In this document: positions 23,753 through 33,166 of the stretch, piece after piece | How positions within the stretch are numbered: position 1 is the first letter of the stretch | Layout: the number at the start of each line of letters is the position of its first letter | Origin: Limimaricola variabilis | Lineage (GTDB): Bacteria; Pseudomonadota; Alphaproteobacteria; Rhodobacterales; Rhodobacteraceae | Length of the DNA: 64,000 nt | Assembly: GCF_014195545.1 (NCBI RefSeq) | Contig: NZ_JACIBX010000016.1 | Location: 1-64,000 of the forward strand | Direction of reading: 5' to 3' | Program-made: the position numbers and the translations under genes | Notes under the pieces: model-generated | Seen by the model: only the letters and a program-made list of their open reading frames with translations | Told to the model about the DNA's origin: nothing | The model's database searches: none

Positions 23753-24690
23753 TGCTCCACCTCCTTGCGGTTGAACCACCAGGCTAGCGGCAGGATGATC
23801 AGGCCGATCAGCAGGAACAGGATCACGTTGCCGGCGGTCGAAAGCCCGTAGAACCCGGCCTGGTACTGCTTGTAGATCACGCTCGCCAGCACGTCCGAGG
23901 AGAAGCCCGGCCCGCCGCGGGTCATCGCCCAGATCAGGTCGAACAGCCGCAGCCCGCCGATCAGCGACAGGATCACCACGGTGGTGGTGGCGGGGCGGAC
24001 CAGCGGCACGGTGACCCGCCAGAACTGCTGCCAACGGGTGGCGCCGTCGATGCGGGCCGCCTCGTAGTAATCCTGCGCGATGGTCGACAGCCCGGCGATG
24101 TAGATCAGCGTGGCGAGACCGACGCCGCGCCAGATGTCGACCATGGCGACCGAGAACAGCGCCAGAGACGGGTTGGTAAGCCAGCCGGGGCCGTCGATGC
24201 CGATCGCGGCGAGCGCGAGGTTGATCGCGCCCTCGGTCGGGTGCATCAGCTCGGCGAACATCAGGCCGATGCCGATGGTCGAGACCAGCACCGGGAAGAA
24301 CACGATGGAACGCAGGAGGCCTTGCGCGAAGATGCCCGAGGTCAGCAGCACGGCGATCAGCAGGCCGAGCACGGTCTTGGCGGCCGAGGTGATCGAAGCG
24401 AAGAGCAGCGTGTTGACCAGGCCCTGCATCAGGAAGGGCTCGCGGAAGAACTGCACGAAGTTGTCGAAGCCGATGAAGCGGATCGAGAACAGGTCCCAGG
24501 CGGTCAGCGCGAAGTAGAAGGAGGCCAGGGTGGGCGCGAGGAAGAAGATCCCGAAGATCGCCCCGGCCGGCAGTACGAACCAGTAGGGATAGGGCGATCC
24601 GCGGCGCTTGGCGGGGGCTTGCGTCGCGGCGGTGGATCCGCGCCCGTGGGAGGGCGCGGACCCGGCCTGACGGCCGGTGGGGAGGTTCAC
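23749..24690 (-). CDS. ABC sugar transporter permease (MalF type)
   Basis: This 313-aa inner-membrane permease has about six transmembrane segments, starting around YPYWFVLPAGAIFGIFFLAP. The EAA loop reads EAARIDGATRWQQFWRVTVPLVRP. The GTG at 24690 overlaps the SBP stop (GTGA) and is chosen as start; the frame continues upstream only as a shadow of the SBP gene. The first 35 residues are polar and low-complexity. It forms a heterodimer with the MalG-type subunit. Confidence 0.88.
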   Translation of the reverse strand: MNLPTGRQAGSAPSHGRGSTAATQAPAKRRGSPYPYWFVLPAGAIFGIFFLAPTLASFYFALTAWDLFSIRFIGFDNFVQFFREPFLMQGLVNTLLFASITSAAKTVLGLLIAVLLTSGIFAQGLLRSIVFFPVLVSTIGIGLMFAELMHPTEGAINLALAAIGIDGPGWLTNPSLALFSVAMVDIWRGVGLATLIYIAGLSTIAQDYYEAARIDGATRWQQFWRVTVPLVRPATTTVVILSLIGGLRLFDLIWAMTRGGPGFSSDVLASVIYKQYQAGFYGLSTAGNVILFLLIGLIILPLAWWFNRKEVEQ

Positions 24691-25958
24691 CAGCCTGGCA
24701 GGCCCAGCTGGCGGGCCAGCTTCTCGACGTCCTGATCGTAGAGCGCGGCAGCCGAGGCCGCGTCGCGGATGCCCGAGCCCACCTCGACGGTGATCTGCTC
24801 GAGCGAGGGGCCTTTGACCGGCGACAGGAATTCGAGCGCAGGGGCGGTGCGGCCCTCCTCGTCGAAATAGGGCATCATGTCGGCGACCATGCCCGGCACC
24901 TCGGCGGGCAGCTCGCAGCCCTCGATCAGGTAGGGTCCGGTGACGCCGATCGCCTCGGTGATCGCGTCGCAACCCGCGGGCGAGGCGACGAAGTTCATGA
25001 AGTCGCGCACGATCTCGGGATGCTCGGTGTCGCGCGGGGAGTAGAGCGAGGCGGGCATCCAGACTGTGAGCCCGTTTGCCTCCAGGTCGTCGCCGGGCTG
25101 GGCGAAGAAGCCGACATCCTCCATCAGATCGGGATGGTTCTGCTGGAACGCGCCCACCGCGAAGGTCAGCATCGGGTAATGCACCGCCTCGCCGGTGGCG
25201 ACCATGCGCAGCCCGTCATCATATGTGGCCGCGCCGAAATCGGCGTTGAAATAGCCCGCTTCGAAGGCCTCCTGCAGCCGCTCGAAGCCCTTGGCCGCCG
25301 CCGGGGTGTTGGCGAACTTGGCCTCATTGGCGGTGAACTTCTCAGGGAAATCGGGCACCGCCTGCAGCACGTTGTAGAAATCGGCGAGCACGAAGAGCTG
25401 CGAGGTCCAGGTGTCGCGGTAGCTCTGGGCGATCGGCGCCTTGTCGGTTTGGTCGGAGATCGCGGCGTTGTTGGCCATGAATTGGTCCCAAGTCATCGGG
25501 ATCTCGAGGCCAAGTTCCTCGTAGCTGGGCTTGTGGTAGTAGATCCCGCCGCCCTGCGCGGTCTCGAGCGGCACACCGTAGGTGGCACCGTCGGCGCCCT
25601 GTACGGTCGAGAGATAGGCTTCGTTGATCTGCCCGTAATTCTCGATGTCGTCGATCGGCAGCAGCGTGCGGTCGGGCCGCAGCGCCTGCAACAGCGAGCC
25701 GGAATTGTAGATGAACAGATCGGCCATCTCGCCGGTGGCGAGGCGGGTCTTGACGAGGTTGTCGCCCTCGCTGCCTCCGGGTCGGGTCTCGATCGAGAAG
25801 CTGACATCAGGATTCTGGGCTGTGTAGGCCGCGGTCAGCGCCTCGAAGGTGGCGACGGTGTCGGGGCTGGAATCCGACAGGATGGTAAGTTCTTGCGCGA
25901 AGGCCGCGGGCGCGAGGCCCGAGACGAGCGCGGTGCTCAGGATCAGTCTGGTCTTCAT
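24687..25958 (-). CDS. ABC sugar transporter solute-binding protein (family 1)
   Basis: This 423-aa periplasmic protein has a signal peptide (MKTRLILSTALVSGLAPAAFA). Mature features of family 1 sugar-binding proteins include FEALTAAYTAQNPDVSFSIE, TGEMADLFIYNSGSLLQAL and GVPLETAQGGGIYYHK. It is the first gene of the importer operon, with GGGAGGACGACC before the ATG, and lies 54 bases downstream of the GH78 gene on the same strand, so it may be co-transcribed with it. A rhamnose-containing saccharide is the likely ligand (inference from context). Confidence 0.9.
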   Translation of the reverse strand: MKTRLILSTALVSGLAPAAFAQELTILSDSSPDTVATFEALTAAYTAQNPDVSFSIETRPGGSEGDNLVKTRLATGEMADLFIYNSGSLLQALRPDRTLLPIDDIENYGQINEAYLSTVQGADGATYGVPLETAQGGGIYYHKPSYEELGLEIPMTWDQFMANNAAISDQTDKAPIAQSYRDTWTSQLFVLADFYNVLQAVPDFPEKFTANEAKFANTPAAAKGFERLQEAFEAGYFNADFGAATYDDGLRMVATGEAVHYPMLTFAVGAFQQNHPDLMEDVGFFAQPGDDLEANGLTVWMPASLYSPRDTEHPEIVRDFMNFVASPAGCDAITEAIGVTGPYLIEGCELPAEVPGMVADMMPYFDEEGRTAPALEFLSPVKGPSLEQITVEVGSGIRDAASAAALYDQDVEKLARQLGLPGW

Positions 25959-26011
25959 GGTCGTCCTCCCAATTGCGCCCGGCTCCTCTACCGGGTGTGG
26001 ATTCTACGGAC

Positions 26012-28342
26012 TCAGCCCGGCAGGGCGAAGCCAATCTCGTGTCGGCCGGCGGGCAGGCGCAGTCCCGCCTCCGGGATCTCGGCGGCCCGGCCGTCCAGCG
26101 TCACGTCGGCGAGGCGGCCGGCGGGAATTACTCCCTCGCAGCCGTCGGGCAGGTCCACCGTGTAAGCCACGCGGTCGCCCTCGATGCGCCAGCCAGCCTC
26201 GATCCGGCCGTGGCGACAGTCGTGCCACATCTCCACGTGGCCGAGGGCGGGCAGTACGGTGGGCTCGAGCCGCACCCGGTCGAAGCCGGGCGCCTCCTCA
26301 GTCGGCTGCACGCCCGCGACATCCTCGAACAGCCACTGGCAGACCGCGCCGTAGGCGTAGTGATTGTAGCTGTTCATTGAGGGTTCGTAGATCGTGCCGT
26401 CCGGGCCGATCGCGTCCCAGCGCTCCCAGATCGTCGTGGCGCCCTGCTCGACCTGGTAGAGCCAGCCGGGCACCTCGCGGTTCAGGAACACCTTCTCGGC
26501 GAGATCGGCCATGCCCAGCCGGGTCAGCGCCGGCAACAGCGCCGGCGTGCCGATGAAACCGGTCCCGATCAGGTGGTCGGCCTCCTCGACCACGCGGCGG
26601 AAATAGCCCTTCGCCGCCTCGCGATGCTCGGCCGGGATCATGTCGTGCAGGAAGGCCAGCGCGTAGGAGGTCTGGTCGTTATGCGCGAGCCGGCCGGTGG
26701 CCGAGACGTATTCGCGGGCGAAGGCCAGGCGGATCTCCTCGGCGCGCGCGGTGTAGCGGGCCTGCGCCTCCGTCTCGCCCAAGAGCCCCGCGATCTTCGC
26801 CACCAGGTCGGTCGAGATCGCGTGGTAGAGCGTCGCCGCGCAGTCGTCGGCGATGGTCGGGCGCGGCTTGCGGTTGTCGCCGACGGGCTGCAGCCAGTCG
26901 CCGAAGCTGAAGCCGTGACCGCCCCAGACCGAGGACGGGCGGATGATCGGGCCGTCGGAGAGCGACCAGAGGTAATCCACCCATTTCAGCATCGCCGGGA
27001 AGCACTCGCGCAGCACGTCCTCGCGGCCGTAATGCAGGTAGAGCTGCCAGGGGATGACGGTGATCGCGTCGCCCCAGCCGGTCGAGCCGGCCCAGTCACC
27101 GTGGAACCCTTCGGGGTGCAGCCGGGTCGGGTCGGGCGAGAAATGCGGCACCGCGCCGTTCTCGCGCTGGTCGTGCATCACGTCGCGCAGGTACTTGCGC
27201 AGGAAGCTCTCGCAGTCGGCCAGCCAGCAGGCGGTGCCCGCGAAGACCTGGGCGTCGCCGGTCCAGCCGAGGCGCTCGTCGCGCTGCGGGCAGTCGGTCG
27301 GGATCTCGATGAAGTTGGCGCGCTGCGACCAGACGGTGTTGAGCACCAGCCGGTCGACCGCCGGCACGCCGGTCCCGACCCCGCCCGCGGCCTCGGGCAC
27401 CGAAGAGATCGGGATCGAGCGGATCGATTTGATCTCTGCCCGGCCGGTCACGGTGACGCGGGCATAGCGATAGCCCATGAAGGTGAAATGCGGGCGGTAG
27501 CTCTCGGCCTCGCCGCCGCGCAGCGTGTAGCGGAAGGCGCCGCGGGCGCAGCGATAGTTGCGGTTGTCGAAGGCGCGGTCGGGCCCGAGCACCTCGCTGT
27601 GCTCGACCAGCACCTCGGCACCGGCCTCGCCGCTGACCTCGATCGCGACGTAGCCGCCGCAGTTCTGGCCGAAATCGTGGATCGCGCGGCCCTCGGCATC
27701 GTGCCAGCTCTCGACAGGGTCGAGCGGGAAGAGTTCGTGCACCGGCGCGGTCTCGTGCGCGACCAGCAGCCCGGTGTCGAAGCCGAGCGCCTCGACGCCG
27801 TGGCTGTCCTCGCGCGCCTCGAGCCGGGCGTCGTAATCCTCGCCGTGATAGATGCCGGAGGCGGTGATCGGCAGCAGCCCGGCGCGCCAGTCGGCGTCGG
27901 AGCGCAGGACGATCTCGCCCGCGCTCTCGATCTCGGCGATGGCGGCGATGCGGTCACCCCAGCAGTTCGGGATCGCCTTGTCGCGCCACATGATCGGCGA
28001 GCGGTACCAGCCGTCGGCCAGCCAGATCTCGATCCGGTTGGCGCCGTCGCGCAGCAGCGCGGCGATGTCGTAGCTCTGGTAGGCGATGCGGTCGTCGTAG
28101 CAGGTCCAGCCGGGGGTGAGCAGGTCCGCGCCGACCCGGGCGCCGTTGACGAAGGCGCGGTAGAGGCCCTGCGCCGAGACGTGCAGCACCGCCTCGGCGC
28201 CCGCGCGCCAGTCAAACTCCCGAGCGACATAGCTGGCGCGCGACCCTTCGCCTGCATCGCAGAGCGGCGCGATCATCCGTGCCGACCAGTCTCGGCCCGG
28301 TCGCGCGGTCGCCGCCGCGATCGTCGTCTCATGTATACCCAT
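26012..28342 (-). CDS. Alpha-L-rhamnosidase (GH78)
   Basis: This is a 776-aa glycoside hydrolase family 78 enzyme. N-terminal beta-sandwich domains (about residues 1-330, including the SYRPHFTFMGYRYARV block) precede the (alpha/alpha)6 catalytic domain. The catalytic domain opens with the GH78 hallmark DCPQRDERLGWTGDAQVF (350-367), containing the acidic residues of the active site. A C-terminal beta-domain ends the protein. It releases terminal alpha-L-rhamnose from rhamnosides or rhamnogalacturonan fragments. No signal peptide is seen, so it probably acts in the cytoplasm on imported oligosaccharides. The start at 28342 follows GGGAGGGTCGG; the longer frame overlaps the operator region. Confidence 0.93.
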   Translation of the reverse strand: MGIHETTIAAATARPGRDWSARMIAPLCDAGEGSRASYVAREFDWRAGAEAVLHVSAQGLYRAFVNGARVGADLLTPGWTCYDDRIAYQSYDIAALLRDGANRIEIWLADGWYRSPIMWRDKAIPNCWGDRIAAIAEIESAGEIVLRSDADWRAGLLPITASGIYHGEDYDARLEAREDSHGVEALGFDTGLLVAHETAPVHELFPLDPVESWHDAEGRAIHDFGQNCGGYVAIEVSGEAGAEVLVEHSEVLGPDRAFDNRNYRCARGAFRYTLRGGEAESYRPHFTFMGYRYARVTVTGRAEIKSIRSIPISSVPEAAGGVGTGVPAVDRLVLNTVWSQRANFIEIPTDCPQRDERLGWTGDAQVFAGTACWLADCESFLRKYLRDVMHDQRENGAVPHFSPDPTRLHPEGFHGDWAGSTGWGDAITVIPWQLYLHYGREDVLRECFPAMLKWVDYLWSLSDGPIIRPSSVWGGHGFSFGDWLQPVGDNRKPRPTIADDCAATLYHAISTDLVAKIAGLLGETEAQARYTARAEEIRLAFAREYVSATGRLAHNDQTSYALAFLHDMIPAEHREAAKGYFRRVVEEADHLIGTGFIGTPALLPALTRLGMADLAEKVFLNREVPGWLYQVEQGATTIWERWDAIGPDGTIYEPSMNSYNHYAYGAVCQWLFEDVAGVQPTEEAPGFDRVRLEPTVLPALGHVEMWHDCRHGRIEAGWRIEGDRVAYTVDLPDGCEGVIPAGRLADVTLDGRAAEIPEAGLRLPAGRHEIGFALPG

Positions 28343-28380
28343 TCCGACCCTCCCAGTGTCGGCCCCCCGCCGACGATATG

Positions 28381-28405
28381 TATAACGTTCTACGTATAAC
28401 GATAC
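28381..28405. promoter_or_regulatory. LacI-type operator candidate
   Basis: TATAACGTTCTA contains the AACGTT core typical of LacI-family operators and nearly palindromic flanks. A second TATAACG lies 14 bases further, within GTATAACGATAC. The pair sits between the GH78 gene and the divergent lacI-type gene, about 40-60 bases from the GH78 start. Confidence 0.5.
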
Positions 28406-28476
28406 ACGGATTCGATTGTGGATCAAGAAGTTTCCGGGTAAGTTGTAGGAAATGGAGCCGGCTTCGGAAAATACCG

Positions 28477-29499
28477 ATGAAGAACAAGATAATGGGCTCG
28501 AACGGGCGAGTGACCATCAAGACGGTGGCCGCCGATGCCGGTGTCTCGGTCGCCGCCGTCTCCAAGGTGCTGCGCGATGCCTACGGGGTCAGCGAGGCGC
28601 TGCGGACCAAGGTGCTCGAGTCGATTGACCGGTTGGGCTACCGGCCCAGCACCGCGGCGCGCGGCATGCGCGGCCAAACCTATTCGGTCGGAATCGTCAT
28701 GGTCGAGATGGCCAACCCGTTCCTGCCCGAGATCGTCGCGGGGGCGAACGATGTTCTGGCCACTGAGAAATACCACTCGATGATCGGCGTCGGCGAGGCG
28801 CAACTCAAGCTCGAGACGGCGCTGATCGAGCGGATGATCGACACGCGCATGGATGGCGTGCTGCTGATCGCGCCGCGGCTCTCGGGCGAGCAGCTGGCGC
28901 GCTATGCCCGGCAGTTGCCGATGGTGGTGATCGGCCATCACGAGCCGCAGGCGCAGGCTTTCGACACGGTGAACTCGGATGACCAGATGGGCGGACGGAT
29001 CACCGTCGAGGCGCTGGTGGCCGAGGGGCACCGGCGGATCGCCATGATGAGCCTGCCCGAGAAGGGGTCGACCGAGGTCGACGTCTATCGGCAACGCGAG
29101 ATTGGCTATGTCGAGGCAATGCGGGCGGCAGGTCTCGGCGACGAGATCCGCATCCTGCGCTCGCGCGAGCGCCGGCGCCTGGTCGAGGCGGATCTTGCCA
29201 CAGCGCTCGATGGGCCGGAGCTGCCTTCGGCGATGTTCTGCTGGAGCGACCTGCACGCGATCAGCCTGCTGAGCGGCGCGAAATCGCGGGGAATCGCGGT
29301 GCCGGAACGCCTTGCCGTGGTGGGCTACGACAACTCGCCGGTGGCGGCGCTGTCGATGATCGGCCTTTCCAGCGTCGACCAGGGCGGGCGGCGGCTGGGC
29401 GAGGTGGCCGCGCGCACGCTGCTGTCGCGGATCGGCGGGCGCAGCGCGCCGGAGCATCTGCTGCTCGACCCGGTGCTGGTCAGGCGCGAGAGCTTCTGA
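28477..29499 (+). CDS. LacI-family transcriptional regulator
   Basis: This 340-aa regulator has an N-terminal helix-turn-helix (VTIKTVAADAGVSVAAVSKVLRD, then the hinge helix YRPSTAARGMRG) and a periplasmic-binding-protein-like sensor domain (SVGIVMVEMANPFLPEIVAG; GVLLIAPR; DQMGGRITVEALVAEGHRRIA; LAVVGYDNSPVAAL). The ATG at 28477 is used; an ATG at 28492 is an alternative with the HTH even closer to the N-terminus. It is divergent from the GH78 and ABC genes and probably represses them until a rhamnose-related sugar is present. Its 3' end overlaps the convergent rhaK by 20 bases. Confidence 0.9.
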   Translation: MKNKIMGSNGRVTIKTVAADAGVSVAAVSKVLRDAYGVSEALRTKVLESIDRLGYRPSTAARGMRGQTYSVGIVMVEMANPFLPEIVAGANDVLATEKYHSMIGVGEAQLKLETALIERMIDTRMDGVLLIAPRLSGEQLARYARQLPMVVIGHHEPQAQAFDTVNSDDQMGGRITVEALVAEGHRRIAMMSLPEKGSTEVDVYRQREIGYVEAMRAAGLGDEIRILRSRERRRLVEADLATALDGPELPSAMFCWSDLHAISLLSGAKSRGIAVPERLAVVGYDNSPVAALSMIGLSSVDQGGRRLGEVAARTLLSRIGGRSAPEHLLLDPVLVRRESF

Positions 29500-30859
29500 C
29501 ACCGCCTTCGGCACCCTTGACGGCGCAGCGCCAGCGCGCCGCGTAGTCGCGCAGATCATTGGTTTCCGACGGACCCGGCCCGGTGGTCCCTGCGACCGCG
29601 CCGGGGCAGGCGAGCAGGGCCGCGCCGACCGCGGTGCCCGTCGCGCCGGACGCGATTTCGACCGGCCGCCCGGTCGCGGCGGCGAGCATCTCGAGATAGG
29701 CCGTGTTTCCGGCAAACGGCCCCTCGACGATCACCGGGCCCGCGCCGCCGGTCAAATCAAGGCAGGTCGCGGTCATCATCGCGAGATACCAAGACAGCGC
29801 CAGCATCCGCTCGCCATCGCTGGCCGGCTCGGTGGTCCAGCGCGCCGCGCGGCCTTGGAACGGACCGGAACCCGGCTCGACGGCGGGCAACAGCATCGGC
29901 CCGCCGGAATGCATCCGGTTCAGGTCGGCCTCGCTCCATTCGACTGGGCGTCCCTCACGCACCCGCTCAAACTCGCGCCCGCCCATGAAGCGGGCCGATG
30001 GCACCGGGCGGCCATGTGCGTCGGTGTTGGCCAGCGTGTCGCGCGAAGGGTCGAGGGCGCGGGCCGCGCCCCCCACCGACATACAGACCACCCAGGTGCC
30101 GGTCGAGACCACCGAGAACGCATCTTCGCGCCCCGTCAAGTGCGGGTAGAGCGAAGCGTTGCTGTCATGGATGCCGCAATGGACCGGGAGCCCCTCGGGC
30201 AGGCCCGTTTCGCGCGCCGCCCGTGGCGTGAGCCCACCCAGCACCTCGTCCGCGCGGCGGAGCGGCGGGAACAGCCCGCGCCAGCCCATGCGGTCAACCA
30301 GCGAGGACAGCTCGCCCGTCCACGGGTTCCACAGGTCGGTGTGGCAGCCCAGCGAGGTCGGCTCTACCGCCGCGACGCCGGTCAGGCGATGGGCCCAGTA
30401 CTGCGGCCATGTCAGGAACAGCGCCGCGTCGCGCGCCTGCGCGAAACCCGTCATCTGCCAATGCAGCTGCGCGCCGAGATTGAGCCCGCAGGGCAGCCGC
30501 GGCGAGCCGGTCTCGGCGAAGTCCGGGCGCAGCGCGTCATAGGCGGCGACGGCTTCGGCCGGGATCTCGTGCTCGTAGTCGAGCACCGGTAGGGCGAGGC
30601 TGCCATCTGCACGCAGCAGCGCTCCGGTCGCACCATGTGCGGTAATCGAGATGGCGTCGATCTCGTGTTCGGCGCCCAGTTCGCGCAGTGCGGATGCGAA
30701 GAAGTCCCACTGCGCGTCGGTGTCGAAATGCGGGTAGGGCGGGCCGGGGCGCACGTCGTTCGGCGCCTTGCGCACCGCAACCTCGCGCAGCCCGGCGCGA
30801 TCGACCAGCGCCAGTTTGATGTTGGTCTTGCCGAGATCGAGAACTGCGACGTGGCTCAT
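29480..30859 (-). CDS. rhaK: L-rhamnulose kinase, FGGY family
   Basis: This is a 459-aa FGGY sugar kinase. It has the N-terminal phosphate-binding [15 protein letters not shown], the catalytic-aspartate region [13 protein letters not shown], and the C-terminal ATP-binding [23 protein letters not shown] and [12 protein letters not shown]. In the rhizobial pathway RhaK phosphorylates the ketose, and it is also reported to be needed for activity of the RhaSTPQ importer. The start at 30859 overlaps the rhaU stop (ATGA). It is the last gene of rhaSTPQUK, in the same order as in Rhizobium leguminosarum, which supports the name. Confidence 0.88.
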   Translation of the reverse strand: MSHVAVLDLGKTNIKLALVDRAGLREVAVRKAPNDVRPGPPYPHFDTDAQWDFFASALRELGAEHEIDAISITAHGATGALLRADGSLALPVLDYEHEIPAEAVAAYDALRPDFAETGSPRLPCGLNLGAQLHWQMTGFAQARDAALFLTWPQYWAHRLTGVAAVEPTSLGCHTDLWNPWTGELSSLVDRMGWRGLFPPLRRADEVLGGLTPRAARETGLPEGLPVHCGIHDSNASLYPHLTGREDAFSVVSTGTWVVCMSVGGAARALDPSRDTLANTDAHGRPVPSARFMGGREFERVREGRPVEWSEADLNRMHSGGPMLLPAVEPGSGPFQGRAARWTTEPASDGERMLALSWYLAMMTATCLDLTGGAGPVIVEGPFAGNTAYLEMLAAATGRPVEIASGATGTAVGAALLACPGAVAGTTGPGPSETNDLRDYAARWRCAVKGAEGGVRSSRA

Positions 30860-31176
30860 GGCAGGTGGAACATCGGTTCGAGCGGCATCGCGACCGGGCT
30901 GCCATCGGGGTTGGTGGCCATGATGTCGGCCATGTGCGCCCACCAGCGTTGCATTACCGGGTGGTCCGGCAGCGCATCCATGCCGTGATCGCGCGGCCGG
31001 CGCAGCTGCGCGAAGAGTGCGCCGGTCTTTGCATCGAGGTGGATCGTGTAGTCCGAGACGCCCGCCTCGCGCAAAAGCTTCACCAGCTCGGGCCAGATCT
31101 CTTCGTGGCGGCGGCGGTATTCCTCCGCCATGCCGGCGTGAAGCTGCATGCGGAAGGCGTAGGTCTCGAGGCTCAT
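30856..31176 (-). CDS. rhaU: L-rhamnose mutarotase
   Basis: This 106-aa single-domain ferredoxin-like protein of the RhaM/RhaU family interconverts rhamnose anomers. Conserved positions are present: Y20 and H24 in [14 protein letters not shown], and W78/W79 in [10 protein letters not shown]. The start at 31176 overlaps the rhaQ stop, and the stop overlaps the rhaK start (both ATGA). Length and motifs match the family closely, so confidence is high despite the small size. Confidence 0.93.
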   Translation of the reverse strand: MSLETYAFRMQLHAGMAEEYRRRHEEIWPELVKLLREAGVSDYTIHLDAKTGALFAQLRRPRDHGMDALPDHPVMQRWWAHMADIMATNPDGSPVAMPLEPMFHLP

Positions 31177-32189
31177 GCCGCGCGCCTCCGGGCCAGCGCG
31201 ATCAGCCGCGGGATCGCGATGACCCCGATCAGCAGCGCACCGATGAAGATCGACATGACGATGCCCGGCACGTTCAGTAGGCCGAGCCCGAAAGTCACCA
31301 TGCCCATCACCAGCGCGGCCAGCACCACGCCGAGGATCGAGCCCGCGCCGCCGAGGATCGACACGCCGCCCAGCACCACCATGGTGACGATCTCCAGCTC
31401 CCAGCCCTGGGCGATCGAGGGGCGGGTCGAGCCGAGCCGCGAGGTCAGGCAGATCGCGGCCAGGCCGGCCATCAGGCCGGTGAGCAGGAAGAGGATCATC
31501 TTCACCCGCGCCACCCGCACGCCCGAAAAGGCGGCGGCGGTCGGGTTGTTGCCGATCACGAAGACCTGCCGTCCGAATTTGGTGGCGTGCAGCAGCACGC
31601 CGAAGATCAGCGCGAGGGCCGCGAAGATCGCCAGTTCGACGGTGATCACCCAGGCGACATAGCCCTGCCCGAACACCGCGAAGCCGACCGGGTAGCCGCT
31701 GAAGGCCTGGTCGCCCAGCACGATGTAGGAGATGCCGCGAAACAGGCTCATCGTGCCGATGGTCACCACGATCGAGGGCAGCCCCATCCGCGTCACCAGC
31801 GTGCCGTTGAGCGCGCCGCAGAGCAGCCCCGTGCCCAGCCCGATCAGCACCAGCATTGGCGTCCCCGCGCCGTATTGCAGCGCGAAGCCCATCGTGGTCG
31901 AGGCCAGCGCGATGATGCCGGCGACGCTCAGGTCGATCTCGCCCGAGATGATCAGCAGCGCCATCGCGAAGGCGATCATGGCCTTTTCGGTGAAGTTGAA
32001 GGTGGCGTCCGACAGGTTCCAGGCCGAGAGGAAATAGGGCGAGGCCATGCTGTTGGCCGCGAAGATCGCGATGCCGACGAGCAGCAGCAGCAGCTCCCAG
32101 CTCCTGAGCGCGCGGGCGACGCGCCCCGTCAGCCGGTCGGGGAGGTGGCGCGGGCGGGTGCCGATATCGAGTCCGGGTCGGGTGCTCAT
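31173..32189 (-). CDS. rhaQ: Rhamnose ABC transporter permease
   Basis: This 338-aa inner-membrane permease of the ribose/xylose (CUT2) class has about ten hydrophobic segments. Family blocks are [40 protein letters not shown] and [18 protein letters not shown]. The start at 32189 overlaps the rhaP stop (ATGA); longer readings in the same frame are shadows of rhaP. It pairs with RhaP. Confidence 0.92.
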   Translation of the reverse strand: MSTRPGLDIGTRPRHLPDRLTGRVARALRSWELLLLLVGIAIFAANSMASPYFLSAWNLSDATFNFTEKAMIAFAMALLIISGEIDLSVAGIIALASTTMGFALQYGAGTPMLVLIGLGTGLLCGALNGTLVTRMGLPSIVVTIGTMSLFRGISYIVLGDQAFSGYPVGFAVFGQGYVAWVITVELAIFAALALIFGVLLHATKFGRQVFVIGNNPTAAAFSGVRVARVKMILFLLTGLMAGLAAICLTSRLGSTRPSIAQGWELEIVTMVVLGGVSILGGAGSILGVVLAALVMGMVTFGLGLLNVPGIVMSIFIGALLIGVIAIPRLIALARRRAA

Positions 32190-33166
32190 GCGGTGGCCTC
32201 CTTGCGCTTGAGGATGACGCGGCCCGGGCGGCGTTCGGCACGGGCGTTGAAAGCGACGGCGATGATGATCGCGGCGCCGGAGATGGCGAGCTGCCAGAAG
32301 GGCGAGATGCCCGCGACCGGCAGCGCGTTCTTGATCACGCCGAGGAACAGCGCGCCGAGCACCGCGCCGCCGACCGAGCCGACGCCCCCCGCGATCGAGA
32401 TGCCGCCGATCACGCAGGCCGCGACCACGTCGAGTTCGAAGCCGAGCGCGACGTCGGTATAGGCGACGGCGTAGCGCGACACCCAGAGATAGCCGCAGAG
32501 CCCGGCGAGACCGCCAGACAGGACAAAGGCCATGAAGCGGGTGCGGCCGACATCGATGCCGGTATAGACCGCGGCATGCGGGTTGCCGCCCGTGGCGTAG
32601 AAGGCGCGGCCCAGCGGCGTCAGCCGGATCAGCAGCCAGGCCAGCGCGATCACCGCGATCGCGACCCAGCTGAGCACCGGCAGGCCCAGCAGCGTGGCGC
32701 GGGGCAGGGCGGTGAAACTCGCCGACATCTCGAAGCTGTTGATCCATTCGCCGCCCGAGACCACGAAGACCAGGCCGCGATAGATGGTCAGCGTGCCCAG
32801 CGTCACCACGATCGGCGGGATGTCGAGGAGCCAGACCAGCAGCCCGTTGAAGGCGCCGAGCACCAGGCCGAGACCAATGGCCAGGAGGATCAGAAGCCCG
32901 ACCGGCAGGCCGGGCATCGCGGCGTTGAGCGTTGCGACCACCATGCCGGTCAGCGCGAGATTGGCGGCGACCGACAGGTCGATGCACTTGGTGAGGATCA
33001 CCGCCATCTGGCCGAGGGCGAGGATGATCAGCACGCTGGTGTCGTTGAACACCGCGGCCAGGTTGCCGGGTGCCGCGAAGCCGCGGAAGCGGCTTTCGAC
33101 CAGCAGGATCAGCGCGAGTATCGCGCCCGACAGCACCAATTCGCGCGATTTCAGAAGGCGGGTCAT
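32186..33166 (-). CDS. rhaP: Rhamnose ABC transporter permease
   Basis: This 326-aa CUT2-class permease is paralogous to RhaQ. It has [40 protein letters not shown] and [19 protein letters not shown] blocks and about ten membrane segments. It overlaps rhaT and rhaQ by ATGA on both sides, showing a tightly coupled transporter operon. With RhaQ it makes the rhamnose channel in the inner membrane. Confidence 0.92.
   Translation of the reverse strand: MTRLLKSRELVLSGAILALILLVESRFRGFAAPGNLAAVFNDTSVLIILALGQMAVILTKCIDLSVAANLALTGMVVATLNAAMPGLPVGLLILLAIGLGLVLGAFNGLLVWLLDIPPIVVTLGTLTIYRGLVFVVSGGEWINSFEMSASFTALPRATLLGLPVLSWVAIAVIALAWLLIRLTPLGRAFYATGGNPHAAVYTGIDVGRTRFMAFVLSGGLAGLCGYLWVSRYAVAYTDVALGFELDVVAACVIGGISIAGGVGSVGGAVLGALFLGVIKNALPVAGISPFWQLAISGAAIIIAVAFNARAERRPGRVILKRKEATA

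Noticed and set aside
26573-28399. 608-codon plus-strand open frame
   Set aside because: It is antisense to the GH78 gene, with low-complexity composition and no ribosome site.
28279-28476. 66-codon N-terminal extension of the LacI-type protein
   Set aside because: It overlaps the GH78 start and the operator candidates. LacI proteins begin with the helix-turn-helix.
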